From Methanomicrobiales archaeon (GTDB lineage Archaea; Halobacteriota; Methanomicrobia; Methanomicrobiales; Methanospirillaceae), in assembly GCA_025360805.1 (NCBI GenBank), contig JANYBK010000175.1, positions 1 through 40,427 of the forward strand: a DNA stretch of 40,427 bases. The letters are read 5' to 3'. The position numbers and the translations under genes are program-made. Under the pieces are notes generated by a model. That model was not told the DNA's origin. It saw only the letters and a list, made by a program, of their open reading frames with translations, and searched no databases. Positions 17,801 through 26,077 of the stretch are shown piece after piece. Each line of letters begins with the position of its first letter. Positions within the stretch are counted from its first letter, which is position 1.

Positions 17801-19059
17801 ACGATCGATGCTGCCTTGTTATTGATCATTGGTTTGGTTGTCACTACTGTGACTTGTGAGGCCGGCGCGGTTTTTGCGATTGATGTCGCTTTGTTATTGA
17901 TAATTGGTGTGTTTATCGCTGCTGTGGACGACCCGGTCGTGTTTGTTGAAGATCCAGAACTGTTGAACGCTGGCAGAATACTTTCGATGGATCCCGGATT
18001 CATGACGACAAATGCGACAGCTGCAATCGCTATAATGATGACAATAACAATACCAATGGTAATAGCCAGTTTCTTTGTGCTCCGGGGTTTTGCGGGGGGC
18101 ATAGACTTATTAACAAGCGGTGATTTGGAAAGATCCTTTGGAGTGAAGAGCTTGGGTATAACCTTTTTTTGTGGCTGTGCATCTGCAGGATCAGCCTCTG
18201 GTTGTATCTCCTGTACTGGAGCAGGTTCAGGCTGGACAGCATAAAGGGAATCATCGTTGACTTTTACTGATGAACTTTCGATGAGGGGCTCAACAGATTT
18301 AAACTTAAGATCAATTGGCTTCTCTTTTTTTACGGTCTGCACAGGAGCTGCGGGTGTGGGAATGGTGAGCGGGACCTGAGGCACTGCTCCCTGAACGATA
18401 ATACGCGAGCCGCACTTGTCGCAGAACACTGAATTATCCGGCACCTTTGCCCCGCACTTTGAACAATACGTTCCAAGCGTCACAGAATGAGACTCCGTTG
18501 TTACTGGTGCATGTGTGGCAGCCGGTTCAGTGGTCTGCCACGATAACTGAGTCTCTGAATTCGTTTTTACTGGCTGTTGCTTTGTTGCCGGCACGTAACG
18601 TGTAGTGGGTATTTGCGGTAAAGAGGATCTGGCAATATTAATTTTTTTGGGGGGTACCGGGCCAGCCTTTTCTGCTGGGTCAATACCGGGAATAACAGTA
18701 TGAACGACCTGCTCAAAGGACGGGTTGATGTTCTCATTTATCAATTGTACCCATTCGTTGCGTTCTTTTGCCCGATTTCCACCACTTTCGCGAGAGAATG
18801 TCAGCACCATCTGCTTTCTCTCTCTGCTATTTGTGACAACGGTAAGCGTGATCAACGTATCGCGGATCGCATTCTCTCCGGCCTCAACGCCTTGAACCGT
18901 GACAAGCGGGATCTCTTTTTGGGATAGAATATTTTTCACTCTGTTGATTAAGATAATTCGTTTGTTGGTGAGGATTGCTTCAAACGAGATTGATTTTACA
19001 TGGACATTCGCAGTCCGGATGAGAATTCTTTCATTACCGTACAATTCTGGATCGTCCAT
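17797..19059 (-). CDS. Zinc-ribbon, single-pass membrane protein with N-terminal PH-like domain
   Basis: 420 residues from the ATG at 19059; the ORF-track GTG start at 19077 would sit on the ribosome site GGAGGGGAG, so the shorter form is preferred. Residues ~1-115 form a beta-rich domain with ILTNKRIILINR, reminiscent of PH-like/GRAM domains. A Pro/Thr-rich linker follows, then a zinc ribbon (YCSKCGAKVP...FCDKCGSR), a second Pro-rich linker and one transmembrane helix near residue 345-365 (ITIGIVIVIIIAIAAVAFVV). The Ser/Thr/Asn-rich tail probably faces outside and repeats INNKA(T/A)SI. This is an archaeal zinc-ribbon membrane protein of unknown function. It sits inside the inverted-repeat-bracketed segment, convergent with fcl. 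Confidence 0.65.
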   Translation of the reverse strand: MDDPELYGNERILIRTANVHVKSISFEAILTNKRIILINRVKNILSQKEIPLVTVQGVEAGENAIRDTLITLTVVTNSRERKQMVLTFSRESGGNRAKERNEWVQLINENINPSFEQVVHTVIPGIDPAEKAGPVPPKKINIARSSLPQIPTTRYVPATKQQPVKTNSETQLSWQTTEPAATHAPVTTESHSVTLGTYCSKCGAKVPDNSVFCDKCGSRIIVQGAVPQVPLTIPTPAAPVQTVKKEKPIDLKFKSVEPLIESSSVKVNDDSLYAVQPEPAPVQEIQPEADPADAQPQKKVIPKLFTPKDLSKSPLVNKSMPPAKPRSTKKLAITIGIVIVIIIAIAAVAFVVMNPGSIESILPAFNSSGSSTNTTGSSTAAINTPIINNKATSIAKTAPASQVTVVTTKPMINNKAASIV

Positions 19060-19147
19060 AGTTGACTCCCCTCCCACTATTCTTTCAATTGGGGGATATT
19101 TGCCGAGAAAAATATATGAGGCTTTCTAAGAATATCGATGGATTTGG

Positions 19148-19248
19148 AGTCCCGAAATAATTTCTCATTGATCTTTTTTTAAGAGAACCTGATTTTTCAT
19201 CTATTCACCTGTCAAAAACACTACCAGTCAATACAGAGGACAGCCTTT
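19148..19248 (-). repeat. Right arm of the ~100-bp inverted repeat
   Basis: Inverted copy of 14308-14416. The 54-base core at 19148-19201 is 53/54 identical, and the outer tip ends GACAGCCT. Both tips point outwards, as in a transposon with terminal inverted repeats, but no transposase lies between them and no clear target duplication is visible. Confidence 0.85.
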
Positions 19249-19320
19249 GGCCTCATGCGTTTTTTTTTTAAATTGAAAACTCCTGAAGTTAAAAATCCGT
19301 GATAAACTACACAACATAGA

Positions 19321-20262
19321 TCAGGATTTGTGAACACGGCTCCAGATCAGGATCCATTTTTCAATCACGCCTGCAGGTACGTGCCTTTTTATGTCGCGGC
19401 GTTTACATACCATCGCCGGGAGACCTTTTATCATATCAATTTTTGCCCGGATAATTGCGCGCCCTTTCCCATGAATGAAGTAATAAGGTATATCTGCACA
19501 ATTCCTCCCGATAATCCATGGACTACAGAGAAGGAGCGTTCGTGAGGGAAAATTTTTGATAACATACCAGATCAGGTTCCTGTTCCCATAATAGATCGAC
19601 AGATTAGATCGAAATCCCGCCGTCCCCCCATGGATATGCACAACCCGGGCCGTTGGCACATACATGCATTTCCAGCCGGAAAGTCGTGCACGGAATGCAA
19701 GATCAACATCTTCCATAAAGAGAAAAAAGTCCTCATCAAAGAGCCCGATTTCGTCCAGCATCGAGCGACGGTACAACGCCGCTCCGGCACAGGGACCAAA
19801 CACCTCTTTAGCAATATCGAACTGCCCGTGATCCTGTTCACCTCCCCCCTGATCCCATGCTGCGCCACTACGGGAGATACATATACCCGTTGAATTAATC
19901 CTGCCATCAGGAAAGATCATTTTTGCCGCACACATGCCCACACGGGAATCCATTTGCATGGGAGAGACAATCGCATCAATAAGATGTGGATCAGCAATGG
20001 TGTCGTTGTTCAGCGTCAGGATAAACTCGCCTTTTGCAATGCGGATTCCAGCGTTTGTCCCCCCGGCAAATCCAAGATTCGCTCCGGTTTCAACCAGAAT
20101 TACCGATGGATATCGCTCCCGTATATATGCAGGACTGTTGTCAGAAGAACCATTATCAACTACAATGATTTCAAAATTCTGGTATGTCTGTGTAACCAGT
20201 GATGACAGGCAGTTGTCAAGGAATTTTTTTCCATTGTAGTTGACAACAACAACACTGATCAT
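19321..20262 (-). CDS. GT2 glycosyltransferase, rhamnosyltransferase-like
   Basis: 313 residues. A GT-A fold, WbbL/rhamnosyltransferase type: ISVVVVNYNGKKFLDNCL at the N-terminus, VVDNGSSDNS, NLGFAGGTNAG, LTLNNDT as the metal site and FLFMEDVDLAFR before the C-terminal HIHGG. The C-terminal third is basic and amphipathic, as in peripheral membrane glycosyltransferases. It lies directly downstream of the dTDP-rhamnose genes on the same strand, which supports a rhamnose donor (inference). The ATG is preceded by GGGAG. An AT-rich promoter-like stretch in the 194-base gap suggests it may also be transcribed alone. Confidence 0.85.
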   Translation of the reverse strand: MISVVVVNYNGKKFLDNCLSSLVTQTYQNFEIIVVDNGSSDNSPAYIRERYPSVILVETGANLGFAGGTNAGIRIAKGEFILTLNNDTIADPHLIDAIVSPMQMDSRVGMCAAKMIFPDGRINSTGICISRSGAAWDQGGGEQDHGQFDIAKEVFGPCAGAALYRRSMLDEIGLFDEDFFLFMEDVDLAFRARLSGWKCMYVPTARVVHIHGGTAGFRSNLSIYYGNRNLIWYVIKNFPSRTLLLCSPWIIGRNCADIPYYFIHGKGRAIIRAKIDMIKGLPAMVCKRRDIKRHVPAGVIEKWILIWSRVHKS

Positions 20263-20329
20263 GAAACTCCCGGTATAGTGTATCGTTACGGGTTTACATA
20301 AATTAACGGTAAATGGATGCTCTGAACGC

Positions 20330-20362
20330 CCCTCATGTTTTAGAGATATGGAACAATGAGGG
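20330..20362. repeat. 7-bp inverted repeat between rfbA and the GT2 gene
   Basis: CCCTCAT and ATGAGGG are separated by 19 bases. It may fold in the intergenic mRNA or end transcription partially; no T-run follows. Confidence 0.3.
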
Positions 20363-20456
20363 TTTGATTCAGGGAAAATGCTGATGTGTTGCTATCAGGC
20401 ATCTTCTGGCAGAAACGTTCCTGGCCTGCTAAAAAGCCCAAAATTGATGGTTAAGA

Positions 20457-21179
20457 TCATCTCGAAGTCTGCGTTTTTCTGGACTCCTGCACCATCACGC
20501 TCGCATGGAGCAGGCTGTCAAATGTACCGGCATCGCTCCAGAAACCTTTCAGGAGTGAAAAGGTCATCGCGCTTTTCTGGATATATGCATTATTCACATC
20601 GGTGATCTCAAGTTCTCCGCGCCCGGAAGGTTTTAATTCCTGAATAATCCGGAACACCTCGGAATCATAGATATAAAGCCCAGTCACTGCGAGATTTGAT
20701 TTTGGCTGCTTTGGTTTTTCTTCAATACCGATAATATGATCCCCCGATATTTCTGCAACCCCGAATCTTTGGGCATCCGGAACCTCTTTTAAGAAAATAC
20801 GGGCTCCGGATTTAAAGGATTGCACAGCATCCTTTACGGGATCTTCAAAGATATTGTCACCGAGAATCACTGTAACTGAATCATGATCTGCCCAGCGTCT
20901 GGCAAGTCCGAGAGCCTGAGCGATCCCCCCGGCGCCTTCCTGAATTTCATACGACAACCGGACTCCCATGTCCGAACCGGATCCCAGCAATTCAAGAAAA
21001 TGTCCGACATGCCCTCGCCCGGAGACGATTAAAATGTCATCAATACCGGCATTGACCAGCGTATTCAATGGGTAACATATCATCGGTTTGTCATATACAG
21101 GTAACAAATGTTTATTCGTGACTTTTGTTAGCGGGAAGAGCCGGGATCCGGTTCCCCCTGCAAGAATAACTCCTTTCAT
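20457..21179 (-). CDS. rfbA: Glucose-1-phosphate thymidylyltransferase (short form)
   Basis: 240 residues. Makes dTDP-glucose from glucose-1-phosphate and dTTP. The N-terminal signature GVILAGGTGSRLFPLTKVTNKHLLPVYDKPM is the nucleotidyltransferase loop with its catalytic Arg and Lys; ILGDNIF carries the metal-binding Asp, and the later IGIEEKPKQPKSN and GLYIYD are family hallmarks. At 240 residues it lacks the C-terminal extension of the ~290-residue bacterial RmlA, as in the short archaeal form. Its ATG overlaps the rfbD stop (ATGA) and is preceded by AAGGAGAG. Confidence 0.9.
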   Translation of the reverse strand: MKGVILAGGTGSRLFPLTKVTNKHLLPVYDKPMICYPLNTLVNAGIDDILIVSGRGHVGHFLELLGSGSDMGVRLSYEIQEGAGGIAQALGLARRWADHDSVTVILGDNIFEDPVKDAVQSFKSGARIFLKEVPDAQRFGVAEISGDHIIGIEEKPKQPKSNLAVTGLYIYDSEVFRIIQELKPSGRGELEITDVNNAYIQKSAMTFSLLKGFWSDAGTFDSLLHASVMVQESRKTQTSR

Positions 21180-21991
21180 AATGTTCTCTCCTTTAAGTAT
21201 GTTTTTAGCGCCTCCTTCCAGGGACGCATCGGTGTAGTCTTAGTATTGGTAAGAACTGAATAGGCAGGACGTTTCGCTTTTCTTGGATACTCTGCTGTAC
21301 TGCAAGGTACGACATTGGGAATTATCGCACGGGCAAAATCATACCAGGAACAAATACCGTCATTTGTTATATGATAAATTCCCGGTTGGGACTGGGCAAT
21401 ATCGACAGTTTTCTGTGCAAGATCCGCTGTAAAGGTGGGTTTGCCGAACTGATCATTGACAACACGAACTTGTGGCATCTCTGATGAGAGCCTGAGCATC
21501 GTCTCGACAAAATTTTTCCCGTGTTTTCCAAAAAGCCATGACGTACGGATGATCCGGTAATCTGCCATGTTTTCCTGGATATTTTTCTCGCCAAGCAATT
21601 TCGATTCACCATATACATTGATGGGATGTGGAACGTCATCTTCCCGATATGACTTTTTAGTGCCATCAAAAACATAATCCGAACTGTATTGGATCAATAC
21701 CGCACCAGTGTCCCGGCATGCACGGGAGATATGAACAAGAGAATCTCCGTTGACTGCAAACGCCAGGTCCCGGTGGTCCTCACACCCATCAACATCAGTA
21801 TATCCAGAAGCGTTGATCACTAGTGTAGGGTTCAGGTTATGGATTGCTTTAGCAATTTTCCCGGCATCGGTAATATCAAGATCACGACCCCTGAATTCTG
21901 CATGAGGAAAGGCCCTCTGGAGATCATGCCCGAGCATGCCATAAGCACCAAGAATGAGCACTTTTTTCAGCGGAGTAATGGCTGCCACCAC
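21176..21991 (-). CDS. rfbD: dTDP-4-dehydrorhamnose reductase
   Basis: About 262-271 residues. NADPH-dependent last step of dTDP-L-rhamnose synthesis. Shows the Rossmann loop ILGAYGMLGHDLQ, INASGYTDVDGCE, SSDYVFDGTK, catalytic YGESKLLGE and SWLFGKHGKNFVETM. The start is uncertain: the ORF-track GTG at 21991 lies inside rfbB by 25 bases, whereas GTG at 21961 starts right at the nucleotide-binding strand and just after the rfbB stop. Neither has a well-spaced ribosome site, so translational coupling to rfbB is likely. Function is firm. Confidence 0.92.
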   Translation of the reverse strand: MVAAITPLKKVLILGAYGMLGHDLQRAFPHAEFRGRDLDITDAGKIAKAIHNLNPTLVINASGYTDVDGCEDHRDLAFAVNGDSLVHISRACRDTGAVLIQYSSDYVFDGTKKSYREDDVPHPINVYGESKLLGEKNIQENMADYRIIRTSWLFGKHGKNFVETMLRLSSEMPQVRVVNDQFGKPTFTADLAQKTVDIAQSQPGIYHITNDGICSWYDFARAIIPNVVPCSTAEYPRKAKRPAYSVLTNTKTTPMRPWKEALKTYLKERTL

Positions 21992-22929
21992 CCCTCATGC
22001 TGAACATACCAGTTCACCGTCTCTTTGAGTGCTGTCTCAAATGATGTCTGCGTTTTCCAACCCATTGCACGCAGTTTTGACGAATCCAGAGAATATCGCC
22101 AGTCATGACCGGGACGATCTTTTACAAATTCGATACTGGAGGAATCCTTATTAAGGATTTTTAAGATCTCGTACGTAATATCGAGATTCGTCTTTTCATT
22201 GTCGCTGCCGATGTTATAGATCTCCCCGTCTGAACCATGATGGAGCACGAAATCGATTGCACGACAATGATCCAGCACATAGATCCAGTCGCGAATATTT
22301 TTCCCGGTTCCATAGACCGGAACTTTCTTGCCTTTGAGAAGGTTCGTCACAAAAAACGGGATCAGTTTTTCCGGATACTGGAACGGTCCATAATTGTTGG
22401 TACACCTTGTTATGATGACCGGCAACCCATGAGTAATAAAAAAAGCACGCGCCAGCAGATCTGATGCCGCCTTGCTTGCTGAATACGGGCTGGATGGATT
22501 CAGCAGATCTGTCTCTTTAAATGATCCCGTTGCTGCACTCCCATATACTTCATCCGTGGAGATATGAATAAACCGTGAACATTTGTGGCGGAGTGCAGAA
22601 TCAAGAAGTGTCTGGGTTCCCAGCACATTTGTCGTCACAAATGCAGATGAATCATGAATGGAACGATCAACGTGGCTCTCTGCGGCGAAATGAACTACCG
22701 TGTCGATTGCATGGTGTGAAAATACAGATTCAACAATTTGTTGATCGCAGATGTCCCCTTTCACAAAAAAATATCGTGGATTCTTTTCAATGTCGACAAG
22801 ATTTGCCGGGTTTCCCGCATAGGTTATCGCATCAAGATTGGTGATCGTGCAATCCGGATGCACATTGAGCATATGCCGGATAAAATTGCTGCCGATAAAT
22901 CCAAGACCGCCCGTAACCAGAAGTTTCAA
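21967..22929 (-). CDS. rfbB: dTDP-glucose 4,6-dehydratase
   Basis: 320 residues, typical length. Forms dTDP-4-keto-6-deoxyglucose. Visible are GGLGFIGSNFIRHM at the N-terminus, FAAESHVDRSI, STDEVYG with the catalytic Asp-Glu, YSASKAASD with the Tyr/Lys pair, TRCTNNYGPFQ and RDWIYVLDHC. Second gene of the minus-strand run rfbC-rfbB-rfbD-rfbA, 21 bases after rfbC. The order C-B-D-A differs from the common enterobacterial B-D-A-C. Confidence 0.95.
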   Translation of the reverse strand: MKLLVTGGLGFIGSNFIRHMLNVHPDCTITNLDAITYAGNPANLVDIEKNPRYFFVKGDICDQQIVESVFSHHAIDTVVHFAAESHVDRSIHDSSAFVTTNVLGTQTLLDSALRHKCSRFIHISTDEVYGSAATGSFKETDLLNPSSPYSASKAASDLLARAFFITHGLPVIITRCTNNYGPFQYPEKLIPFFVTNLLKGKKVPVYGTGKNIRDWIYVLDHCRAIDFVLHHGSDGEIYNIGSDNEKTNLDITYEILKILNKDSSSIEFVKDRPGHDWRYSLDSSKLRAMGWKTQTSFETALKETVNWYVQHEGWWQPLLR

Positions 22930-22950
22930 ACGATTCCCCTCCAGAAAAGA

Positions 22951-23427
22951 TTATCCATGTTTTAATCCCGGTACAAGTCCCCAGTCATAGGGAATTTCCG
23001 GAGAATCAGGGGGGAGACGGTACTCATCAGGATCTTTATAATTATATGGCATTGTGGGGACGCTTATAAAAAATGCAGTCTCTGTTCCGATTGCCTTAAA
23101 CCCATGATATACACCTGGAGGCACACTGATAAGAACCGGATTTTTCTCACCGACAAAAATTTCCATAAGCGCCATGTAAGTGGGGGAATCTTTTCTGGCA
23201 TCATACAAAGCGACTTTCATGTTTCCTTTCACACAGGTAAAATTATCTGTCTGTATCTTGTGGTAATGCCATCCTTTGACTACGTTGGGGTATGCCGTGC
23301 TGAGATACACCTGACCGAATTTTTCAAAAATAGGATCATCGCACCGCAGGATTTCCATGAGCCAGCCCCGCTCATCAGAAATAACCCGCAGGTTTTTTAA
23401 AACAACACCCTCAATGGATTTGTCCAT
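22951..23427 (-). CDS. rfbC: dTDP-4-dehydrorhamnose 3,5-epimerase family protein
   Basis: 158 residues of cupin fold, a little shorter than the usual ~180. Contains DERGWLMEILR near the start, VVKGWHYHKIQTDNF with the expected catalytic His, GNMKVALYDARKDSPT and SVPPGVYHGFKAI. It catalyses the double epimerisation between the steps of rfbB and rfbD. First gene of the rhamnose operon. No Shine-Dalgarno sequence precedes the ATG and a TATA box lies about 26 bases upstream, so the message may be leaderless. Confidence 0.9.
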   Translation of the reverse strand: MDKSIEGVVLKNLRVISDERGWLMEILRCDDPIFEKFGQVYLSTAYPNVVKGWHYHKIQTDNFTCVKGNMKVALYDARKDSPTYMALMEIFVGEKNPVLISVPPGVYHGFKAIGTETAFFISVPTMPYNYKDPDEYRLPPDSPEIPYDWGLVPGLKHG

Positions 23428-23446
23428 GGTACACTGTTTGATGTAA

Positions 23447-23459
23447 GCATATAAAAATA
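23447..23459 (-). promoter_or_regulatory. TATA box of the rhamnose operon (likely leaderless mRNA)
   Basis: On the minus strand TATTTTTATATGCT is centred about 26 bases before the rfbC ATG. That is the normal TATA-to-start distance in archaea, so transcription and translation starts would coincide. Confidence 0.5.
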
Positions 23460-23501
23460 CTAATTACCGAGAGAAATACTATCTATTCATTCAAAAATCA
23501 A

Positions 23502-24581
23502 TCATGAGATTTTTGACATTTCATTTACTTTTTTTCGAATTTTTTCTGAAAAAACTGAAATATCAAATTCCCGTGCACGGGCAATGCAGGCATCATGGTA
23601 CTGTGCAGGATTTTCTGATATTTGGTGGACTGCGCTCACTATTGACAGTACACCCGGTACCACAAGTATCCCGGTCTCTTTTGTCACGGTCTCTTGGAAC
23701 CCTCCTTCATCTACGGCAACAATCGGTTTCCCACTTGCCATCGCTTCGAGGGGAGCGATTCCAAAGTCTTCATCTTTTGCTGTACAAATAAATCCCCTGC
23801 AATGCGCAAACAGATCACGCAATTCTGCGTCTGTTATTTCCCCGAGAAATGATACGTTTGGGGGTATATCAGTCTGAATTTTTTTTGCATACTTGGCTGA
23901 ATGATCTCCTTGTGAAAATCCTCCGGCAATTACCAGTTTTTGTTCCGGCATCATACGGAAACTTTCAATCTGTAATTCAATCTGTTTCTCCGGGTAGAGA
24001 CGGTTTACCGACAGCCAGAAATTACCATATTCAGAAAAATAAAATTTTGAAGAGTTTATCGGTGGATAGATTACATCTGATTCATGGTTGTAAAAATGCT
24101 TGATTCTCATCTGGACATTATGTGAATTTGCCACAAATTGATCGATATGGGTGATAGACTTTCGGTCAAAGACACGAAACATTTGTGTATATACACGGAA
24201 AAAAAACCTTGTGAAAAAAGGTAACTTTTGTAAAAAATGTGAATAATTATCGTAAAATGCCCTTACGGGGGTATGACAATACCACAGATTCGGATGGTGA
24301 CGGTGCGCAGCATAATGAGCCCAGTTGCCACTGAAAATAAACAGGTCATAATTTTTGGAAAAATCGCAGAAATAAAATTTCAGTGTGGCCGAAATCTGCT
24401 TAAGCCCTGGATATTTTATCGTCTTTCCCAGGCTTATGACACGGACACCGGAGTCAATTTTATTTACCGCATCGGTATCGGTGGTGATAATATCTGCATC
24501 AAGGCACTTTGCAATCTCAATAACTACTCTCTCGCCCCCGCCAATGGCACCGAAATAGTCGTGAAAAATTGCAATCTTCAT
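23502..24581 (-). CDS. GT4 glycosyltransferase, mannosyltransferase-like
   Basis: 359 residues. A GT-B enzyme of the GT4 family (WbaZ/WbdB-like mannosyltransferase style): MKIAIFHDYFGAIGGGERVV at the acceptor side, YCHTPVRAFYDNY, NSHNVQMRIKHFY, LSVNRLYPEKQIELQIESF and the EX7E-like donor site DEDFGIAPLEAMASGKPIVAV. No membrane segments. It precedes rfbC by 74 bases on the same strand and is divergent from the GT2 gene at 24775, so it shares the intergenic control region with the palindrome at 24613-24640. Donor unknown; GDP-mannose is plausible because gmd shows the cell has this pool. Confidence 0.85.
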   Translation of the reverse strand: MKIAIFHDYFGAIGGGERVVIEIAKCLDADIITTDTDAVNKIDSGVRVISLGKTIKYPGLKQISATLKFYFCDFSKNYDLFIFSGNWAHYAAHRHHPNLWYCHTPVRAFYDNYSHFLQKLPFFTRFFFRVYTQMFRVFDRKSITHIDQFVANSHNVQMRIKHFYNHESDVIYPPINSSKFYFSEYGNFWLSVNRLYPEKQIELQIESFRMMPEQKLVIAGGFSQGDHSAKYAKKIQTDIPPNVSFLGEITDAELRDLFAHCRGFICTAKDEDFGIAPLEAMASGKPIVAVDEGGFQETVTKETGILVVPGVLSIVSAVHQISENPAQYHDACIARAREFDISVFSEKIRKKVNEMSKIS

Positions 24582-24612
24582 AGAAATTTCTTAATTCTTT
24601 GTGAAATGGAAA

Positions 24613-24640
24613 TAATTACACACTCTTGTGTGTGTAATAA
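24613..24640. promoter_or_regulatory. Palindrome in the divergent promoter region
   Basis: TAATTACACAC and GTGTGTAATAATT form a near-perfect inverted repeat around TCTTGT, 32 bases upstream of the minus-strand GT4 start. It may be an operator or an mRNA hairpin; no regulator is implied by the sequence. Confidence 0.4.
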
Positions 24641-24718
24641 TTGAATAGATCTCATCATAATAGGTACGTGTTTAATTCTTAAAAAAAAAGTCGTGTGGAT
24701 GAGAATAAATACCTCAGC

Positions 24719-24732
24719 CCTATAAAATTTAA
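24719..24732 (+). promoter_or_regulatory. Candidate TATA box of the GT2/GT4 pair
   Basis: CCTATAAAATTTAA is centred about 50 bases before the ATG at 24775. Transcription would start near 24750 and include the ribosome site AAGGA at 24764-24768. Confidence 0.45.
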
Positions 24733-24774
24733 CTACCTTTATCGTTTTATAAAAAAATCCCTTAAGGACATCCC

Positions 24775-25941
24775 ATGGAAACACGATCCGACACTCCCTA
24801 CCCCTTTGATCTATCAGTAATAATTCCCGCTCTCGATGAAGAGCTTACCATCGGAGAATGCATCACAAAAATTCAGGCGGTATTCCACGACAACGCAATC
24901 AACGGTGAGATTATTATTGCCGATTCATCATCTGATCGAACCGCAGCGATTGCACAATCTCTTGGTGCGCGGGTGATCAAACCCGAAAAAAGCGGGTACG
25001 GAAATGCGTATATCGCCGCGTTTAAACATGCAACAGGTCGTTATCTCATCCTAGGAGATTCAGATAATACGTACGATTTTTGTGAGATCCCAAAACTCCT
25101 TGCTCCATTAAAATCAGGCGCTGATTTCGTTATCGGTTCGAGATTCAAAGGAACCATCCATAGCGGTGCCATGGCCCCTCTCCACCGGTATATCGGCAAC
25201 CCTCTCCTCACATGGATGATCAATGTCATCTTCCAGACCCACTTCTCCGATACACACAGCGGCTTTCGTGCTATCACCCGGGAAGCACTTGACCGGTTGC
25301 CGATCAAAACCGGCGGTATGGAATTTGCATCAGAGATGCTTGTCATGGCATCAAAAGAACATCTCAACATTGTTGAAGTCCCCATCAATTATTACCCGAG
25401 GATAACTCCTTCCAAACTGCACAGTTTTGCCGATGGCTGGCGGCACATACGGTTTGTTCTCCTCATGAAACCCCTACCGTTCGTGGCAATTCCTGGGCTT
25501 GTATTTTCCCTTGTCGGTGTTTTATTAATGGTAATTTTCTCTCTCCAGGGGGATGTCGAAGTATCCCATCTTCACACCTTCATTCTGGGGGCAATCCTGA
25601 TTATCGGTGGTCTCCAGGTTGTAACCATAGGATTTTTAATGAAGACCTATTCAATTATCCATGGTTACGAGAATAAGGCAGGGATTATTGAATTTATTAT
25701 GACCTACAGCAATCTTGAAAAATTTCTTGTGCTGGGGTCTGCTCTCCTGTTTGGGGGAGTAATTATTGGACTTAATATCATGGTTCAGTGGATGTCTGTG
25801 AGTTTTGGATATCTTTCGGAGATCTCCACAGCAATCATTTCACTTGTATTGATTGTGAGTGGCCTCCAGATCGTTCTCTTTGCTGTCTTCCAGAGTATGA
25901 TGCTCTTAAACGAGAACAACAATAATGACAAGAGTATTTGA
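24775..25941 (+). CDS. Membrane GT2, polyprenyl-phosphate hexose synthase-like
   Basis: 388 residues. The N-terminal GT-A domain (10-225) is of dolichyl-phosphate hexose synthase type: VIIPALDEELTIGECI, IIADSSSDRTAAIA, GYGNAYIAAFKHATGRY, the metal-binding LGDSDNTYDF, and GSRFKG with HSGFRAITREAL. Four hydrophobic helices follow (about 235-256, 266-288, 315-338, 350-375). This layout is common for enzymes that load a sugar on dolichyl phosphate, the first step or a side-sugar donor for lipid-linked glycans. Position near aglB supports a role in N-glycosylation, though it could equally prime the exported polysaccharide. Confidence 0.82.
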   Translation: METRSDTPYPFDLSVIIPALDEELTIGECITKIQAVFHDNAINGEIIIADSSSDRTAAIAQSLGARVIKPEKSGYGNAYIAAFKHATGRYLILGDSDNTYDFCEIPKLLAPLKSGADFVIGSRFKGTIHSGAMAPLHRYIGNPLLTWMINVIFQTHFSDTHSGFRAITREALDRLPIKTGGMEFASEMLVMASKEHLNIVEVPINYYPRITPSKLHSFADGWRHIRFVLLMKPLPFVAIPGLVFSLVGVLLMVIFSLQGDVEVSHLHTFILGAILIIGGLQVVTIGFLMKTYSIIHGYENKAGIIEFIMTYSNLEKFLVLGSALLFGGVIIGLNIMVQWMSVSFGYLSEISTAIISLVLIVSGLQIVLFAVFQSMMLLNENNNNDKSI

Positions 25942-26077
25942 GGTTATTGAATGAGCGGGATTGAGGTTTTTACAAAAATGATATTTCTCAACGATACTGG
26001 CCGAGAAATCATATGAAAAAAAATACACCCTATCCCCCGATATACATGAGAATTAACATCAACCTCAGGTTTCCAGA

